From assembly GCA_003574785.1 (NCBI GenBank), contig QORU01000002.1:248001-312000 (forward strand): a stretch of 64,000 nt of DNA. Reading direction: 5' to 3'. This DNA comes from Taklimakanibacter deserti. Its GTDB lineage: Bacteria; Pseudomonadota; Alphaproteobacteria; Rhizobiales; Aestuariivirgaceae. The translations under genes and the position numbers were made by a program. This document shows, in pieces, positions 20,429 through 30,232 of the stretch; within the stretch, counting starts at the first letter, position 1, and each line of letters opens with the position of its first letter. Under the pieces are notes generated by a model, which made no database searches, had not been told where the DNA came from, and saw nothing but the letters and a program-made list of their open reading frames with translations.

Positions 20429-21560
20429 TCAATCGATATCGTCCACCTGCGCCGGTCCGCCGCCATGCACGCGTTGCGCGAGCGAAGCGGCCATGAACTC
20501 GTCGAGGTCGCCATCGAGCACGGCGCCCGGATTGGTGCTGGTCGTGCCGGTGCGCAGATCCTTCACCAGCTGATAAGGCTGCAGCACATAGGACCTGATC
20601 TGGTGCCCCCAGCCGATATCGGTCTTCTTGGCATTGGCGGCGTCGATCTTTTCCTGCTGCTTCTGCAGTTCCATCTCATAGAGCCTGGCTTTCAGCATCT
20701 TCCAGGCGGTCGCCCGGTTCTTGTGCTGCGAGCGCTCGCTCTGGCAGGCGACGACGATGCCGGTCGGTATATGGGTGATGCGCACCGCCGAGTCGGTCGT
20801 GTTGACATGCTGGCCGCCGGCGCCCGAGGCGCGATAGGTGTCGATGCGGCAGTCGCTTTCATTGACCTTGATGTCGATCGAGTCGTCGATGACCGGATAG
20901 ACCCAGATCGAGGCGAAAGACGTGTGGCGGCGGGCATTCGAATCATAGGGCGAGATGCGCACCAGGCGGTGCACGCCCGATTCGGTCTTGAGCCAGCCAT
21001 AGGCATTGTGGCCCTTGACCTGGAGGGTGGCCGACTTGATGCCGGCCTCCTCGCCTGCATGCTCGTCGAGGACGTCGACCTTGTAATCATGCTGCTCGGC
21101 CCAGCGAATATACATGCGCAAGAGCATGTTGGCCCAGTCCTGGCTCTCGGTGCCGCCGGCGCCGGCATTCACTTGCAGGAAGGTGTCGTTCTGATCGGCC
21201 TCGCCCGAGAGCAGCGTCTCGATCTCGTGCTTGCCGACCTCATCCTTGAGGCCGATGAGCGCCTTCTCGGCATCCTTGACTATGCCCAAGTCGTTCTCGG
21301 CCTCGCCGAGCTCGATCAGGCCGGTATTGTCCTCGATCGTCTGCTCGAGGCGGCGCACCAGCTTGATCCGGCTTTCGAGATCCTGGCGCTTGCGCATGAC
21401 GTCCTGCGCCACCTGGGGATCGTTCCACAGAGCCGGGTCCTCGGCCCTGGCATTCAGCTCGGCGAGCTTCTTCTGGGCGTTATCCCAGTCAAAGATGCCT
21501 CCTCAGCAGTCCTATGGACTGCTTCATCTCATCGACGAGATTGATGATTTCGGCGCGCAT
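20429..21560 (-). CDS. prfB: Peptide chain release factor 2, with programmed +1 frameshift
   Basis: RF2 recognises UGA and UAA stops and triggers peptide release. The gene is in two frames. The first 23 codons (start at 21560, [17 protein letters not shown]) end at an in-frame TGA at codon 24; after a +1 shift the frame continues [12 protein letters not shown] to the end, giving about 376 residues. The GGQ motif is present ([12 protein letters not shown]). The codon-recognition tripeptide reads SPY (RISPYDSN) where E. coli has SPF. It is autoregulated by its own abundance through the frameshift. It lies just downstream of mrcA, in the order common in alphaproteobacteria. Confidence 0.97.
21488..21503 (-). 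promoter_or_regulatory. prfB programmed +1 frameshift signal
   Basis: On the minus strand the order is AGGAGG, CAT, CTT, TGA, C. This is an internal Shine-Dalgarno element three bases before the slippery CTT, followed by the poorly terminated TGAC context. It matches the E. coli prfB site nearly base for base. Low RF2 allows slippage from CTT onto TTT and continued synthesis. Confidence 0.97.
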
Positions 21561-21596
21561 GACGTTATTCTAACAAGTTGATCCGTTTGAGCGGGC

Positions 21597-24077
21597 TCAA
21601 TAAAGGCCGCCGGTGCCGGTCGTCAACCCACCTTCGATCACCGCTTCGCTTTCGGGCGGCGCCTGGGTTCCACCGGACATCGGCGCGCCCGAGGTCGCCA
21701 CTTGGTCGCCGATCACCTTGGTCCTCGACGGCGGCTCCTCGCCGGGCTTGAAGGCCTCGAGAATGACGCCGTCATCGCCGAAGAGATCGCGCTGGCCACT
21801 TTTCACATTGATCGGGATGAGCTCGATGCCCTTCGGCACCCGGAACGGCGTCGCCGGCTTGTCGCGCAGCGCCATGCGCATGAAATCGGTGACCACGGGC
21901 GCCGCCAACTCGCCGCCGGTGCGGCCCTTGCCCATGGGCTTGGGATTGTCATAGCCGATATAGACGCCGACGGTCAGATCGGGCGTGTAGCCGATGAACC
22001 AGGCGTCGCGCTCGTCATTGGACGTGCCGGTCTTGCCGGCAACCGGCTTGCCGACGAGCCTGAGCTTCTTGCCGGTGCCGCGCTCGACGACGCCTTCCAG
22101 CATCGAGGTGATCTGATAGGCGGTATAGGGGTTCATCACCTCGGGGCGAATGTCGAACAATTCGGGCTCGGCCTGCTCCTGCCAAGCCTGATTGCCGCAT
22201 TGATTGCATTCGCGCTTATCGTGCCGGTAGATGGTCTTGCCATAGCGGTCCTGCACCCGGTCGATCAGCGTCGGCTCGATCTTCTTGCCGCCATTGGCGA
22301 TGATGCTGTAGGCGGTCGTCATCTTGAGCAGCGTCGTCTCGCCTGCCCCCAGCGCGTAGGACAGCTGGTTCGGAACCCGATCATAGATGCCGACCCGCTG
22401 GGCGAGATCGCTGATCTTGCTCATGCCGAGATCGTTGGCGAGGCGCACCGTCATCACGTTGCGCGACTGCTCGATGCCGCGGCGCAGCGTCGAAGGACCG
22501 TAATATTTGCGCTGATAGTTGCGCGGCCGCCAGATTTCGCCGTTCGACATCTTGAACTCGATCGGCGCATCGAGAATGACCGATGATGGCGTGTAGCCAT
22601 TGTCGAGAGCGGCGGCGTAGACGAAGGGCTTGAAGGAGGAGCCCGGCTGGCGCAACGCCTGCACGGCGCGATTGAACTGGCTCCTGCCATAGGAGAAGCC
22701 GCCGACCAGGGACAAAACGCGGCCCGTATGCGGATCCATGGCGACGAGCGCCCCTTCGACATCGGGGACCTGGGCCAGATGGAACTGGCCCGCCGTGCTG
22801 TCGGGCGCCACATAGACGACATCGCCCACCGAGAGCACGTCCGTCGCTGTCTTGATCTCGGGCCCAAGCTTGCTGCCGTCGATATATTTGCGCGCCCAGG
22901 TCATCAGGGCGACGGGAATGGTGCCGGTTTCACGGTCCCTGGCGACTCCGGTCGAGAGTGTCTGAGGCTGCAGGCCGATCTTGGCGCCCGCCTCGCCCAC
23001 TTCGAGCACGACCGCGAGCCGCCACGGATCGAGATCCGAGGGGACCTCGATCTTGGCAATGGTCTCGCCCCAGTCACCATCGATCGCGACATTCTTGACC
23101 GGACCGCGGAAGCCGCGCTTGCGGTCGAAGGTGATGAGGCCGCGGGCGAGCGCCTGGCGGGCATAGATCTGCAGCTTGGGCTCGAGCGTGGTGCGCACCG
23201 ACAAACCGCCGGTCATCAGCTTCTTCTCGCCATAGATCTGGGCAAGCTCGCGGCGCGCTTCCTCGGCGAAGGATTCAGCGGCGAAGAGTCTGGCGCCGAA
23301 GGGGCGCGGATTGACCTCGAGCGGCTGGCCTTGCGCCGCATCGCGCTCGGCCTTGGTGATGTAGCCGTTGTCATACATCTCGTTCAGCACCCAGTTGCGC
23401 CGCTCGACGGCGCGCTTAGTCTGCTTGAACGGGTGATAGTTGTTGGGGCCCTTGGGCAGAGCCGCGAGATAGGCGATCTCCTCGAGCGAGAGATCGTTCA
23501 GCGACTTGCCGAAATAATTGAGCGAGGCGGCGGCCACGCCATAGGAGTTCAGGCCGAGGAAAATCTCGTTGAGATAGAGCTCGAGAATCTGGTCCTTGTT
23601 GAAGGCTTGCTCGATGCGATGCGCCAGGATCGCTTCCTTCACCTTGCGCTCGACGGAACGCTCGTTGGTGAGAAGGAAGTTCTTGGTCACTTGCTGGGTG
23701 ATGGTGGAGGCGCCGACGATCTGCCCCTTGCCCGTCGCCTTGACCTCGATATAGCGCAAGCCCGCTGCCGCGAGGCCCGGCCAGTCCAGGCCCTGATGCT
23801 GATAGAAAGTCTTATCTTCCGCTGAGATGAAAGCCTGGATGAGCTTTTTCGGGATATCGTTGATCGGCACGAAGAGACGGCGCTGCTCGGCATATTCGGC
23901 GACCAGCGTACCGTCGGCGGCGTGCACCCTGGTCATCACCGGGGGCTCATATTGGGCAAGCTGCTTATAGTCCGGCAGGCCCTGGGACATGTCCCAGATC
24001 ACATAACTCACGCCGGCGGCAACGCCCAGAAAGGCGATGAATCCCACCGTGAACAGCCAACCTAGAAATCTCAGCAT
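21597..24077 (-). CDS. mrcA: Penicillin-binding protein 1A, bifunctional transglycosylase/transpeptidase
   Basis: Class A PBP that polymerises and crosslinks peptidoglycan at the inner membrane. The 826 residues have an N-terminal membrane anchor (about 7-29), a glycosyltransferase domain with FISAEDKTFYQHQGLD near residue 90, and a transpeptidase domain with SxxK at S480-K483 (GSSFKPF), SRN, and KTGTS beginning at K682. A C-rich ECNQCGNQ segment near 625 interrupts the transpeptidase domain, as in other alphaproteobacterial PBP1A proteins. AGGGGAAAC precedes the start. It sits between amiC and prfB. Confidence 0.96.
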   Translation of the reverse strand: MLRFLGWLFTVGFIAFLGVAAGVSYVIWDMSQGLPDYKQLAQYEPPVMTRVHAADGTLVAEYAEQRRLFVPINDIPKKLIQAFISAEDKTFYQHQGLDWPGLAAAGLRYIEVKATGKGQIVGASTITQQVTKNFLLTNERSVERKVKEAILAHRIEQAFNKDQILELYLNEIFLGLNSYGVAAASLNYFGKSLNDLSLEEIAYLAALPKGPNNYHPFKQTKRAVERRNWVLNEMYDNGYITKAERDAAQGQPLEVNPRPFGARLFAAESFAEEARRELAQIYGEKKLMTGGLSVRTTLEPKLQIYARQALARGLITFDRKRGFRGPVKNVAIDGDWGETIAKIEVPSDLDPWRLAVVLEVGEAGAKIGLQPQTLSTGVARDRETGTIPVALMTWARKYIDGSKLGPEIKTATDVLSVGDVVYVAPDSTAGQFHLAQVPDVEGALVAMDPHTGRVLSLVGGFSYGRSQFNRAVQALRQPGSSFKPFVYAAALDNGYTPSSVILDAPIEFKMSNGEIWRPRNYQRKYYGPSTLRRGIEQSRNVMTVRLANDLGMSKISDLAQRVGIYDRVPNQLSYALGAGETTLLKMTTAYSIIANGGKKIEPTLIDRVQDRYGKTIYRHDKRECNQCGNQAWQEQAEPELFDIRPEVMNPYTAYQITSMLEGVVERGTGKKLRLVGKPVAGKTGTSNDERDAWFIGYTPDLTVGVYIGYDNPKPMGKGRTGGELAAPVVTDFMRMALRDKPATPFRVPKGIELIPINVKSGQRDLFGDDGVILEAFKPGEEPPSRTKVIGDQVATSGAPMSGGTQAPPESEAVIEGGLTTGTGGLY

Positions 24078-24217
24078 GTTTCCCCTGAGATAGCCTCAGA
24101 TCCCCAAGAACAATCGTTGGATCAGCGCTTTAGCACGCTTCACGCCGCCTGCCCAATTACTGTTTTGGCAGGCCTAGAAGTCAAATGTGGCGGGCTTCTG
24201 GCACCTTCCGCAACTAT

Positions 24218-25570
24218 TTACTGGCGCTGGGCGATCTCGGTCGAGAAATAGGCATCTATGGCTTTCGTCATCGCCGTCGCGACCTCTGCCTGCCACTTGG
24301 GCGACACCAGAAGGGCTTCGTCGGCCTTGCTCGAGAGATAGCCGAGCTCGAGCAGGACGGAAGGGACATCGGGCGCCTTCAGGACCACGAATCCGGCCGA
24401 GCGCATCGGCTTGCCGGTCATGTGGGTGACGAGCCCAAGCTGCGTCGTCGCCTTCTTGGCGAAGAAGGTCGAGTGATTCTTCGTCTCGCGCTGGGCGAGT
24501 TCGATCAATATGTCGGTGACTTCCTCATTCTCGGTCGCGAGATCCATGCCGCCGATGATGTCGGCGCGGTTTTCCTTCTGCGCCAGCGCTTCGGCCTCGG
24601 CGTCTGAGGCCTTGTCGGAGAGCGTATAGAGTGTCGCTCCCCTTACCGACCTCCCGCGCACCGTGTCGGCATGGACGGCGATGAACAGGTCGGCCTGATT
24701 CTTGCGGGCGACGCCGACCCGCTGCTTGAGCGAAAGGAACGTGTCGTTATCGCGCGTCAGCACCACCTCATAGTTCTTGTTCTCTTTCAGCCGGTCGCGC
24801 AGGACGCGGCTGAAAGCGAGGACGACATCCTTCTCGCGGGTGCGGCGCACGCCGACGGCGCCGGGATCGACGCCGCCATGGCCCGGATCGATCACGATGA
24901 CGCGGCGGCCGTCGGCGCGCTTCGCCGGCATGGCGCGTTCGGCCGCGGACGGATTGGGCTCGCTGCCGGGTTTGGGCGGTGGCAATGGCGCAATCGTCGC
25001 GGTCTGCGTCGTGTCGTCCACCACGCTCGCTTCCGTCTGTGGCAGGTCTTGCGCGCCTCGCCGCGGCGAACGGTTCGCCTGGTCGGCGGCATGCGCCATC
25101 ATGAAGGTCTTCTCGTCGGTCTTGACCAGATCGACGACGAGACGGGCGGGCTGGCCCGCCTCGGGCTTCACCAGAAAGGACTTGCCGATGAGGACCGGCC
25201 CCGTCGCATCGATCACGATGCGGGCATGGCCATTGCCCAGGGGACCGAAGCGATAGGCGCTCACCAGGCCCAGAGGCTCGCCGCCGGCATTGGGCGGAAG
25301 GTCGAAGCTGACGTCGGGCAGATCGATCATGACCCGATAGGGATTGGGCAGGACATAGACGCTGTAGCTCACCGGACGGCTGAGATCGGCGACAAAACGG
25401 GTCTTGCTGTCATCGCCCGCCACCCGGGCGGCAAGTGCGGTCACGGGCTTCGCGTCCGCGGCCACCGGCGCCGCATTCGCCGCGGCGAGTGTCAGCATCA
25501 CTATAAAGAGAGCGCCTAACCCCCAATTTTTATAAGGAAAAGCCGGCATCACCCGTTTGACCCAAATCAT
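24218..25570 (-). CDS. amiC: N-acetylmuramoyl-L-alanine amidase with AMIN domain (AmiC-like)
   Basis: Periplasmic zinc amidase that cleaves peptide stems from MurNAc and helps daughter-cell separation. The 450 residues comprise a signal peptide (hydrophobic LGALFIVMLTLAAANAA), an AMIN domain (about 45-150) for septal targeting, a linker, and an Amidase_3 domain starting at IDPGHGGVDPGAVG. Zinc and catalytic residues lie in DPGHGG, the E of LATENEEVTD and the H of AVHADTV. An alternative ATG seven codons downstream (MPAFPYKNWG) is equally possible. It is upstream of mrcA on the same strand and divergent from rne. Confidence 0.93.
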   Translation of the reverse strand: MIWVKRVMPAFPYKNWGLGALFIVMLTLAAANAAPVAADAKPVTALAARVAGDDSKTRFVADLSRPVSYSVYVLPNPYRVMIDLPDVSFDLPPNAGGEPLGLVSAYRFGPLGNGHARIVIDATGPVLIGKSFLVKPEAGQPARLVVDLVKTDEKTFMMAHAADQANRSPRRGAQDLPQTEASVVDDTTQTATIAPLPPPKPGSEPNPSAAERAMPAKRADGRRVIVIDPGHGGVDPGAVGVRRTREKDVVLAFSRVLRDRLKENKNYEVVLTRDNDTFLSLKQRVGVARKNQADLFIAVHADTVRGRSVRGATLYTLSDKASDAEAEALAQKENRADIIGGMDLATENEEVTDILIELAQRETKNHSTFFAKKATTQLGLVTHMTGKPMRSAGFVVLKAPDVPSVLLELGYLSSKADEALLVSPKWQAEVATAMTKAIDAYFSTEIAQRQ

Positions 25571-26107
25571 CGGGACGAAGCCTACGGGGTGGTGGTTAAC
25601 TCAAAGTTTCCAAAGGCCTAAGAAATATTCCCCAGGGTTATCTACCTAAGCTTGCCAAACTGCCCGCGTCTGCCTAAACAGGCACTAACCCTCCTGGGGG
25701 CGAGTTGGACCTTTGGGTCCGTGAGCGAGGCCTCAGGAAGCGTCGAATTCCGCTAACGGACGGGCTTCCGGGATCTTAACGATAGCCCCTTCGGATGCGT
25801 TTCAGTACGGGCCCGCAATAGGGCGGTCCCACTGCCCTTTTGGGGTGGCACCCAGATGACGGGGCAGATGCGTTGAACCGTTCCGGCACGGCCGGGACAT
25901 GTGGATAACAACAGGCATGAATCATCCCACGCTGACAATTTCTCCGGACTGGCCGCCAAGGGCAGCCGCTTCGGACAGCGCGCGGTTGCGCCTTGCGCAA
26001 ACCATGCCTCTTACGCGCGCGCCGGCGCCTTGGCCTTCACACCGTCTCCTGCCCGGAATCGAGACAGAAGCTGCCTTGCCGCCCGCCGCTCTAAAGGATA
26101 ATGACAT
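25571..26107 (+). promoter_or_regulatory. Long divergent region and probable structured leader of rne
   Basis: This 537-base gap lies between the divergent amiC and rne starts. It has no convincing reading frame but several hairpins: GGACC-TTTG-GGTCC at 25707-25720 and a CCAC...CCC-TTTT-GGG-GTGG hairpin near 25830-25848. Long structured 5' leaders are known to mediate autoregulation of RNase E in enterobacteria; that this one does so is inference. Confidence 0.5.
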
Positions 26108-28651
26108 ATGGGCAGCAAAATGCTCATCGACGCCACCCATGCGGAAGAGACCCGCGTCGTGGTGGTTCGCGGCAATCGCATCGAAGAATTCGATTTCGAA
26201 AGTGCCGCACGCAAGCAACTAAAAGGCAACATCTATCTCGCCAAGGTGACGCGCGTCGAGCCGTCGCTGCAGGCCGCCTTCGTCGATTACGGCGGCAACC
26301 GTCACGGTTTCCTCGCCTTCTCGGAAATCCATCCCGACTACTACCAGATCCCGGTAGCCGACCGGCAGGCGCTCCTGCGCGAGGAAGAGGAAGACGCCCG
26401 CCATCAGGCCGAAGACGACGTTCACTCGACAAGGAACGAGGGCCGCGACAATTACGAGGCGCCGCATGACGATGCTCACCATGATGACGCGCAGAACGAT
26501 GAAGATGCCGAAAGCGCGGCTGAAGCAAGTGGCGGCGAGGAATCAGAGGCGAGCACCGGAGCCGCAGGCCCCGAGACCAGCGAGGCCGAGCCCGTCGCCG
26601 CCCCCCATGTCGAGCACGGCCTTCCCGCCGAGATCGGCGATGGCATAGAGACGGTCGAAGAGGACGCCGAGGCGCAGAAGGTCGATTCGGTCGGCGCCGA
26701 GGATGCGCTCGAGGAAGTGCCGCAGCGCCGCCGCCGTCCGCAACGGCGCGTCTACAAGATCCAGGAAGTCATCAAGCGCCGCCAGGTCATCCTGGTGCAG
26801 GTCGTCAAGGAAGAGCGCGGCAACAAGGGCGCGGCACTCACCACCTATCTTTCGCTCGCCGGCCGCTATTGCGTGCTGATGCCCAATACCGCGAGAGGCG
26901 GCGGCATCTCGCGCAAGATCACCGATTCCACCGATCGGCGCCGCCTCAAGGAAGTGACGCGTGACATCGAGGTGCCGACCGGCATGGGCCTCATCGTGCG
27001 CACCGCCGGCGCCCAGCGGACCAAGAACGAGATCAAGCGCGACTTCGACTACCTGATGCGCCTGTGGGAGAACGTGCGCGACCTGACGCTCTCGTCCACC
27101 GCCCCCGCCCTCGTCTATGAGGAAGGCAGCCTGATCAAGCGCTCGATCCGCGACCTCTACAGCAAGGATGTCGACGAGGTTCAGGTCGAGGGCGACGAAG
27201 CCTATCGCGAGGCGAAGGACTTCATGAAGATGCTCATGCCGAGCCATGCGCGCAACGTGAAGCCCTACAAGGATACGCGCCCGCTGTTCTCGCGCTTCCA
27301 GATCGAGACCCAACTCGACAGCCTGTTCTCGCAGACCGTGACGCTGCAGTCGGGCGGATACATGGTCATCAACCAGACCGAAGCGCTAGTCTCGATCGAC
27401 ATCAACTCGGGCAAAGCGACGCGCGAGCACAATATCGAGGACACGGCACTCAAGACCAATCTCGAGGCGTCCGACGAGATCGCCCGGCAGTTGCGCCTGC
27501 GCGACCTGGCCGGCCTCGTGGTCATCGACTTCATCGACATGGAAGAGAAGCGCAACAACCGCTCGGTCGAGCGCCGCCTCAAGGAAGCGCTGAAGAACGA
27601 CCGCGCCCGCATCCAGGTCGGCCGCATCAGTCATTTCGGCCTGCTCGAGATGTCGCGCCAGCGTCTGAGGCCCAGCCTGCTCGAGGGTTCGACCCGCGTG
27701 TGCCCGCATTGCGAGGGCCGCGGCATCGTGCGCTCGGTCTCCTCATGCGCCCTTTCCGTCATGCGCGCCATCGAGGAGCATCTGATCAGCCGCAAGTCGG
27801 AGAACCTCACGGTCAAATGCCACCGCGACGTCGCCGCCTATGTGCTCAACGAGAAGCGCAATCACCTGCTCGATCTCGAAGCGTCCTACGGCATCTCGAT
27901 CTTCATCGTGCCGAGCGACGACATCAAGGGTTCGCAGGCGCAGATCGAGCGCGCCGGCGAGCGTGCCGTCCCGCAGCGCAAGACCGCCGCGGCGCCGGTC
28001 AAGATCGACACCGCCTTCCAGGACCGGGAAGAGGAGCCGGAAGCCGAGGCGATCGAAGAGACCGAGGAGGACGAGGACACAGAGCGCCAGCCCGAGCGCG
28101 CCGAGGCCGAACAGGGTGGCAATGGCGATTCGTCGCGCCGGCGCCGGCGCCGGCGTGGACGCCGCGGCGGGCGGCGCGGACAGGAACGCGACCAGGCCTT
28201 CAATGGCGGCGAGCGTGAGAACATACCGGGGTTAGGCGACCAGCCGGAGCTCGAACCGCAGGCCGAGCTCGTCGAGGTGAGCGAGGACGAAACCGAAGTG
28301 CAGGAAGCCGGCGCGAGTGACACCGGCGAGCAGGACGCTCGTCCGGAGCGCGAACGCGGCCGCGGTCGCCGCGACAGATGGGGGCGTGGACGGCGCAATC
28401 GCAACCGCCATGAGCGTGGCGGCAATGGCGAGAGCGCCGAACATGTGGCTCAAGAGGCGCCGCAGCGCGAGGAACGTCATGAGGCCCGCCGGGAAGAGGC
28501 CCCGCCCGCCAAACCGGTGGCGAAGCCGGAACCCGAACCTGCCGCGGCACCGGCCGAAGCCTATCAGCCCCCCAAGTGGCAGCCGCCCGCGCCGACGGTC
28601 GTCGAGCGTCCGGCGCAGACGAAGTCCGGCTGGTGGAGCAAGCGTGGATAG
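26108..28651 (+). CDS. rne: Ribonuclease E/G family endoribonuclease
   Basis: Main mRNA-decay endonuclease and degradosome scaffold. The 847 residues start MGSKMLIDATHAEET with AAGGA upstream. The S1 domain (about 35-215) is split by an acidic, low-complexity insertion at roughly 95-200. The catalytic DNase-I-like domain holds SIDINSGKAT near 430 and VVIDFIDM near 474, supplying the two metal-binding aspartates. The zinc link CPHCEG is near 532. The C-terminal third is unstructured with alternating acidic and Arg-rich blocks (RRRRRRRGRRGGRRG), suited to RNA and partner binding. It is followed by a rhizobial-type palindrome. Confidence 0.96.
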   Translation: MGSKMLIDATHAEETRVVVVRGNRIEEFDFESAARKQLKGNIYLAKVTRVEPSLQAAFVDYGGNRHGFLAFSEIHPDYYQIPVADRQALLREEEEDARHQAEDDVHSTRNEGRDNYEAPHDDAHHDDAQNDEDAESAAEASGGEESEASTGAAGPETSEAEPVAAPHVEHGLPAEIGDGIETVEEDAEAQKVDSVGAEDALEEVPQRRRRPQRRVYKIQEVIKRRQVILVQVVKEERGNKGAALTTYLSLAGRYCVLMPNTARGGGISRKITDSTDRRRLKEVTRDIEVPTGMGLIVRTAGAQRTKNEIKRDFDYLMRLWENVRDLTLSSTAPALVYEEGSLIKRSIRDLYSKDVDEVQVEGDEAYREAKDFMKMLMPSHARNVKPYKDTRPLFSRFQIETQLDSLFSQTVTLQSGGYMVINQTEALVSIDINSGKATREHNIEDTALKTNLEASDEIARQLRLRDLAGLVVIDFIDMEEKRNNRSVERRLKEALKNDRARIQVGRISHFGLLEMSRQRLRPSLLEGSTRVCPHCEGRGIVRSVSSCALSVMRAIEEHLISRKSENLTVKCHRDVAAYVLNEKRNHLLDLEASYGISIFIVPSDDIKGSQAQIERAGERAVPQRKTAAAPVKIDTAFQDREEEPEAEAIEETEEDEDTERQPERAEAEQGGNGDSSRRRRRRRGRRGGRRGQERDQAFNGGERENIPGLGDQPELEPQAELVEVSEDETEVQEAGASDTGEQDARPERERGRGRRDRWGRGRRNRNRHERGGNGESAEHVAQEAPQREERHEARREEAPPAKPVAKPEPEPAAAPAEAYQPPKWQPPAPTVVERPAQTKSGWWSKRG

Positions 28652-28738
28652 CGCAGATCCGGAAAAGCGGGTGGCCGCCCTCGCGGCGGCCATCCACCGG
28701 TTTTCCGAAACGATCATGCGCCAACAAAACCGGCGCAC
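28652..28738. repeat. Rhizobial intergenic palindromic element (RIME-like)
   Basis: After rne, the arms CGGAAAAGCGGGTGG (from 28660) and CCACCGGTTTTCCG (to 28707) form a long imperfect hairpin with the inner stem GGCCGCC/GGCGGCC, followed by AAACGATCATGCGCCAA. The phrase GGTTTTCCGAAA-GATCATGCGC is a hallmark of the mosaic palindromes dispersed through Rhizobiales genomes. It may also act as the rne terminator or an mRNA stabiliser. Confidence 0.75.
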
Positions 28739-28799
28739 TTTACCGTGAAACAGGATGGGGAGCCTCAAACTCGCCTCATTTGATCCCGAGAGACTTTGA

Positions 28800-30170
28800 A
28801 TGACTTGGCGGCGCATCACAGGCTTGGTGTGTGCGACGAGCTTCGCCATAGCGTCGCTCGTGGGGCCTGCATTTGCGCAAGCCAAGAGAAGCGGTCCGTC
28901 GCTCATTCGCGATGCCGAGATCGAAAGCCTGATGCGGCTCTACACCAAGCCGATCTTCCAGGCGGCGGGGCTCAATCCGGGATCGGTGCATGTCTATCTC
29001 ATCAACGATCCGCGCATTAACGCTTTCGTCGCCGGCGGCCAGCGCATTTTCATCAATACCGGCCTCCTGACCCAGGCGAAGACGCCCAATGAGGTGATCG
29101 GCGTTCTCGCCCATGAAACCGGTCATATTTCCGGCGGCCATCTCGCCCGAATGCAGAACGAGATCGATCGCAAGAGCACCATTGCGATCATCGGCATGCT
29201 GCTGGGAGCGGCCGCCGTTGCCGGTGGTGCCGTGGCCGGTGAAGGCGAGCTCGCGCAAGCGGGCGGTGGCATCATGATGGGGGCGCAGGGCCTTACCCAG
29301 CGCCTGGTCTTGAGCTATGCGCGTGCCATGGAGGCCTCGGCCGACCAGGCCGCGATCAAATTCCTTACGGCGACCGGACAGTCCGGCAAGGGCATGTTGA
29401 CCCTGTTCCAGAAGCTCGCCACCCAGTCGATGGCCTCGCTGCGCGATGTCAGCCCCTACGTGATGTCGCATCCGATGCCCCTCGACCGCATCCGCAATCT
29501 CGAGGTCGAGGCCAAGGCGAGCAAATATTTCGACACGCCCGACAAGCCGGAAATCATGATGCGTCACAAGCTGATGCAGGCAAAGCTCGTGGGCTTCCTG
29601 CAGCCAATGCAGACGGTGTTCCAGCGCTATCCGACATCCGATACCAGCCTGCCCGGGCGCTATGCGCGCGCCATCGCCATGTTCCGCAGCGGCGACACGC
29701 GCAATGCGGTCAAGGTGATCGACACCTTGATCCGCGACCTGCCGAGCGATCCCTATTTCCATGAGCTGAAGGGCCAGGCGCTGCTGGAAGGCGGCCAGCC
29801 GGCTCAGGCCGTGGCGCCGCTGCGCCAGACGATCAAGATGCTGCCCAACAGCGGGCTCATCCGCATCATGCTGGCGCAGGCCCTGCTCGGCACCGAGAAC
29901 CGGGCCAATGCGCAAGCCGCGCTGAGCGAGCTCCGGCTGGCGCGCAAGACCGAGGACGATACGCCCGCCCTCTATCAGCTCATGGCCATGGCCTATGGCC
30001 AGATTGGCGACATTCCGCGCGCCGACCTCGCCACGGCGGAAGCCGCCTATTACCGGGGCGACAAGAAGCTGGCCGAGGAAAAGGCCAAGGTCGCCATGCG
30101 GACGCTCAAGCGGGGGTCGCCCGACTGGTTGCGCGCTAACGACATTTTGAACTTCGTTAACCGGGAGTAA
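28800..30170 (+). CDS. Periplasmic M48 family zinc metalloprotease with TPR repeats (BepA-like)
   Basis: A 456-residue exported protease. A signal peptide (about 1-26, ending VGPAFAQA) precedes an M48 peptidase domain with HETGH at 105-109 and the downstream metal-binding glutamate in EASADQAA near 178. Tetratricopeptide-like helices fill the C-terminal half (about 290-450). This is the layout of BepA/YfgC, which degrades or chaperones outer-membrane proteins. It is the first gene of a run with a DsbA-like protein and aroQ, an order common in alphaproteobacteria. Confidence 0.92.
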   Translation: MTWRRITGLVCATSFAIASLVGPAFAQAKRSGPSLIRDAEIESLMRLYTKPIFQAAGLNPGSVHVYLINDPRINAFVAGGQRIFINTGLLTQAKTPNEVIGVLAHETGHISGGHLARMQNEIDRKSTIAIIGMLLGAAAVAGGAVAGEGELAQAGGGIMMGAQGLTQRLVLSYARAMEASADQAAIKFLTATGQSGKGMLTLFQKLATQSMASLRDVSPYVMSHPMPLDRIRNLEVEAKASKYFDTPDKPEIMMRHKLMQAKLVGFLQPMQTVFQRYPTSDTSLPGRYARAIAMFRSGDTRNAVKVIDTLIRDLPSDPYFHELKGQALLEGGQPAQAVAPLRQTIKMLPNSGLIRIMLAQALLGTENRANAQAALSELRLARKTEDDTPALYQLMAMAYGQIGDIPRADLATAEAAYYRGDKKLAEEKAKVAMRTLKRGSPDWLRANDILNFVNRE

Positions 30171-30232
30171 GTGGACCCACCCCGCAAAAGGGTGCATGGT
30201 GACCCGCTCTCCTTTTCGCTCAAGGACCATTG

